NCBI GenBank assembly: GCA_023101725.1 | Contig: JALJCO010013434.1 | Coordinates: 963,501-1,027,500, forward strand | From: Atherinomorus stipes | Lineage: Eukaryota; Chordata; Actinopteri; Atheriniformes; Atherinidae | Direction of reading: 5' to 3' | DNA: 64,000 nucleotides | Shown here: one piece after another, positions 61,131-64,000 of the stretch | Numbering within the stretch: position 1 is the stretch's first letter | Layout: every line of letters begins with the position of its first letter | The notes under the pieces: model-generated | Databases searched by the model: none | What the model was told of the DNA's origin: nothing | What the model saw: only the letters and a program-made list of their open reading frames with translations | Position numbers and translations under genes: made by a program

Positions 61131-62257
61131 TAGGGGTGTCAACATTTACAATTTTTCCTACACGTGTAATTGTGACTACAGTACTAATCATCGTGTACAC
61201 AGTTACACATCAGAGATTAATCCTTTTTAGGTTGCAGACGGCGACGTCACCTACGCATCCCACTGTACTCCCGCCGTCATACTGAACTCAGAGCAGAATA
61301 CAGTGTAATAGAGCCAAAGTAAGGTTATGGATATTTATCAATTTAATCCCCGAGAACTGAAACGATTCAACAAAAAAAAAAAAAACCTCTTTTATTGGGT
61401 ACGATCCGAACAGAGTCCTTGCAGAAGTTTTCGAACAGCTGACATTGGCTGACCGACACCAGATTTTTCCTGAATCTATCAGATACAAAATAACCCGTCT
61501 TCATACATGGGAGAAAGAAAGCTTTCACAAGCAGGAATGTCTATGTCTAGCTGGCTGGGCTGACCCAAAAATATGGAAATGTTTTAGCTGAGAGAAGTGA
61601 GTCATGTTCTGGTGATCAACTTTATGTGGCTAACACAAGCGGTTAGATCTTCTGCTAAACACATGCATTTGTTACAGCAAGTGTCTGATCGGATTCATAC
61701 TCATAACTTATTATTCTGAAAAAATATACATCAAACCTGGTTAGCAACAACCTAAGCTAGCTCTCCTAACTTGCATTGAAACTCACCCAATACAACGTTT
61801 TGACTGCACAGATGCAGTCAGCTCTCCTGATCACTAAAAGCATCTCTGGCGATGTCCGTCTTCACTCATCCATAGAAAGAAATATCTGTAACTCCCATCT
61901 GCACAGTTTATGGATAGATCTCTGACAGCTTGCACAGAGGCGCTACAGCACCACACAAAGTGGTGCAAGTGCGCTTTCTGTTCACCGCCACCGCGATTTG
62001 ATGCAACAGGCTGTGTCTGCGTTTATTATAAAAATATCAACAGGACACTGCGCCCCAGGCATCTATTATGCATGCCAATAGTTAGTTATTATCTGAAGCT
62101 TTCGGGCAACTTTACCACCCCTAAAATGACAGTCTTGGTGAGAAATTAAAGAGGAGGAGAAAGGGAAAATGAATTTTATACGGTTATTGATTTTTTCTAA
62201 ACGGTTATAATTTATTATCCGTGTACCCGTTTACACGTGTAGACGTTGACACCCCTA
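61131..62257. mobile_element. nested hAT-like non-autonomous element
   Basis: Left TAGGGGTGTCAACATTTACA and the inverse of the right end, TAGGGGTGTCAACGTCTACA, form terminal repeats; the inner 'cacgtgta' is also mirrored. TAGGGGTGTC ends are typical of fish hAT elements. Eight-base flanks (attcatat and aacgatat) agree only partly. The interior (for example 61380-61500) has no intact ORF. Confidence 0.8.
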
Positions 62258-62369
62258 AACGATATCTACTTGCTGTGGGCCATATCATTTGCCAAACTCC
62301 AGTGGTAAAAAGTGAAGCCTAAATGGAAGTGTCAAACCTTGCAGTTCACCTCTCATCTATGAAGCACAT

Positions 62370-62695
62370 CAGCTAACACTAGCCTGCTAACACGGCAACA
62401 CAGCTGTAGTGTTGTCTCACCGGCTACAAACAAACATGCTTCCTTGTTTTGTTATTAAGTTTGTAGACTTTTATAAGCAGTCTCCTTTCTTGGCAGTCCC
62501 CAGTTGTTCCACTGGAAATGCGAGGGTACAGACCCAATTTTCAGATGCTTGTGTGTTTTCAGACGCACAAAGTTAGGCATGTCAGCAAACGCAAGCTGGC
62601 TAACACTAGCCTGCTAACGACAGCTGTCTGTGTAGTCTCCATCATTGAAGTGCCGGCTACAGACAAACATGCAACCTTGTTTTATTATAAGGTTT
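62370..62695. repeat. diverged internal duplication
   Basis: 'gctaacactagcctgctaac' occurs at about 62372 and again at about 62596. Each copy is followed by 'ggctacaaacaaacatgc' or 'ggctacagacaaacatgc' and then 'ccttgtttt'. The units lie about 225 bp apart. Confidence 0.7.
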
Positions 62696-63677
62696 GGCCC
62701 TTCACCCCGTCAAATCACTTTGATCCACTTCTTCCTTAGCATTTCTTCAGTCGGGAATCCATAAAACCTTCAGTAGGGTTGGCGTTGTTTATTCGATTTA
62801 CAGAGTAAAACAGAGCAGTGACATTGGATTTAGCTTTTGTTGAACTGGCCCGGAAGAGGAAATGGACAAATTCTGCAAGTTCCGGAAACCGGAACACGAA
62901 GCGGGATAATCCCCTTTTATGGGTGTGTTCTTTTTATTGACAGACAGGCTGTCAATAGCACTGGTGGCTATTGCTATTGTACATGCTTGCTTCCAGGAAG
63001 GCCTCAACTAGTGGCAAAGTATAACAACCATGGATTTTAGCTAGCTAACAGCATGCCTTAGCTTTAGCCTGCCTTCCTCAGTTAGCCCCCATTAGCTCCC
63101 ATTAGCTCTGGGCTAGCTTGGTTGGCTCTTAGCTACAGGTAGCTCAGAACTGATGGGTGTCAATCATTCGCCCCCAGTAAGAAACTTCCGACACTACTAG
63201 CTTTGTTTGATAGGTGCTAGAGCACTATTTGGGATAAGTAAGGCACATACAATAAGACAGTACACATATATGCAACTTTGAAGTAGCTGTCTGGAGCGCA
63301 GTCATCGATGCACCTGAGACCACTGGATCCACTCAGAGATAAAAATGTTTATGTCTGGAATAAATTTAGCCATTTACAGCCACCCTTCATTCACAACTGT
63401 GCTTGGTATTTCAAGTAATTTATTTGCCTATCTTTACCATTAGATGGCAGCAATTCTTACACACTGCACCTTTAAAGATGGCTTCATATACCTCAAACAA
63501 GTCCTTCAGTCATATTGACTGATGGGTTTGCCATTGTATTGACTTCATGAAATGATTGAATTTAACAGCTGCATGAAAATCCTGCCTTAATATTCAAGTT
63601 TGTATCTAATAAGTCACCCTGTTGTGCTGTTGTTTACCCATCATGTTGTCCTAACACCTACAATTCTTCCATTTCAG

Positions 63678-63707
63678 CTCAACAGACAGTATATTAGTGG
63701 AAGACAT
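63678..63707 (+). CDS. pex5l: candidate 30-nt pex5l microexon
   Basis: Ten codons (LNRQYISGRH) are bounded by a good acceptor (ttccatttcag|CTC) and a good donor (CAT|GTAAGCC). Both ends are phase 0, which fits the phase-0 end of the previous exon. The order on the strand also fits pex5l. I do not recognise these ten residues in mammalian PEX5L, so this could be a fish-specific or alternatively included microexon, or a chance pair of splice-like sites in an intron. Neuronal genes often use frame-preserving microexons of this size. Confidence 0.4.
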
Positions 63708-64000
63708 GTAAGCCTCCCTATGTATCCTTTCATATGACAATGAAAGACTTATACATTTGCACCAGTACAAAAGCATCACAGCATCTCGTAATTTTGACAT
63801 TAAAAGACCAAAAAAAACCAAAGAAAAGAAAAGATCGTGATTTTTTAAACCAAAAGGCACCTTTGAAGAAATCCTTGAGATTGTTCCTTTGTGGTGCTAT
63901 GAGGTCCAAATGTCAAGCGCTTTCCATCGCCGTTGATGTCTCTGTGTAGGTCTACAAAAAGGGTCTTGTTTCCAGACGCCATTATTAGATTAATAGCTTA
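63708..64000 (+). other. pex5l: intronic sequence at the right edge
   Basis: No conserved pex5l exon recognised. A 'tgtgtag' acceptor-like site at 63949 is followed in phase 0 by a stop after 12 codons, so it does not extend the gene. Confidence 0.45.

Larger units (their letters stand above)
60997..63475. mobile_element. TTAA-target element with a nested hAT-like insertion
   Basis: Left TTAAAGGTGCAGTGTGTAAC and the inverse of the right end, TTAAAGGTGCAGTGTGTAAG, form the terminal repeats; TTAA is present at both ends. 'accattagatggcagcaatt' near the right end is a familiar companion phrase of this fish repeat. The total is 2,479 bp, of which 1,127 bp is the nested element. The interior has two diverged copies of a roughly 100-bp unit (from 62370 and from 62594). 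No transposase was recognised. Confidence 0.8.

Noticed and set aside
63950..64000. Possible next pex5l exon after tgtgtag
   Set aside because: Phase-0 reading meets a stop after 12 codons and has no PEX5L similarity.
1..64000. CRISPR arrays, operons, tRNA or rRNA genes
   Set aside because: No regularly spaced direct repeats with unique spacers, no cloverleaf or rRNA sequence recognised; the DNA is vertebrate nuclear.

Overview
The window is vertebrate nuclear DNA, almost certainly from a teleost fish. It is A/T-rich and gene-poor, with no operons or bacterial signals. It carries many fish-type repeats: Tc1-like transposons, L2/Maui-like LINE fragments that end in the usual 'TTTATTTGTATAGC' tail, hAT-like and TTAA-target MITEs, and long (AT)n, (ATGG)n, (GT)n, (GA)n and (AGCTT)n arrays.

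I recognise one host gene: pex5l (PEX5-like, also called TRIP8b or PEX5R), on the + strand in the right half. Five exons at 33697-33801, 49656-49767, 57390-57590, 59485-59605 and 60827-60920 have proper splice sites and reading phases that join without a break (0/0, 0/1, 1/1, 1/2, 2/0). Their product aligns with the disordered N-terminal half of vertebrate PEX5L, including the near-invariant string RPLLSPSIDDFLCETK and the block ending in ELLW. Two more exons are possible: a 30-nt microexon at 63678-63707, and a 7-codon alternative first exon or microexon at 32247-32267. The C-terminal TPR domain and the HCN-binding core lie beyond the right edge. The usual first exon (1a) and exon 2 were not found.

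Layout. Positions 1-32246 hold no host exon I can support and are either intergenic or the 5' part of pex5l. This part contains a small hAT-like MITE (1686-1875), a helicase-derived MITE (8067-8620) beside an (AGCTT)n array, a hAT-like element (10831-11325), an orphan 136-codon ORF with a membrane segment, a minus-strand LINE fragment (12490-13740), TTAA-type MITEs, and a Tc1 transposase relic (29640-30000). Positions 32247-63707 are pex5l exons in long introns. Those introns hold a repeat-dense island (39250-42850), a LINE interrupted inside its reverse transcriptase by a Tc1-like element (44985-47440), a truncated Tc1-like element followed by a TA-flanked MITE just upstream of one exon (54905-57238), a Kolobok/T2-like MITE with arms of about 290 bp (57848-58751), and a TTAA element with a hAT-like element nested inside it (60997-63475).

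I did not find a wholly new system. The points most worth checking are the pex5l splice variants, a perfect 16-bp hairpin 130 nt downstream of the exon that matches alternatively spliced exon 4 of mammalian PEX5L, and the nested or palindromic mobile elements.
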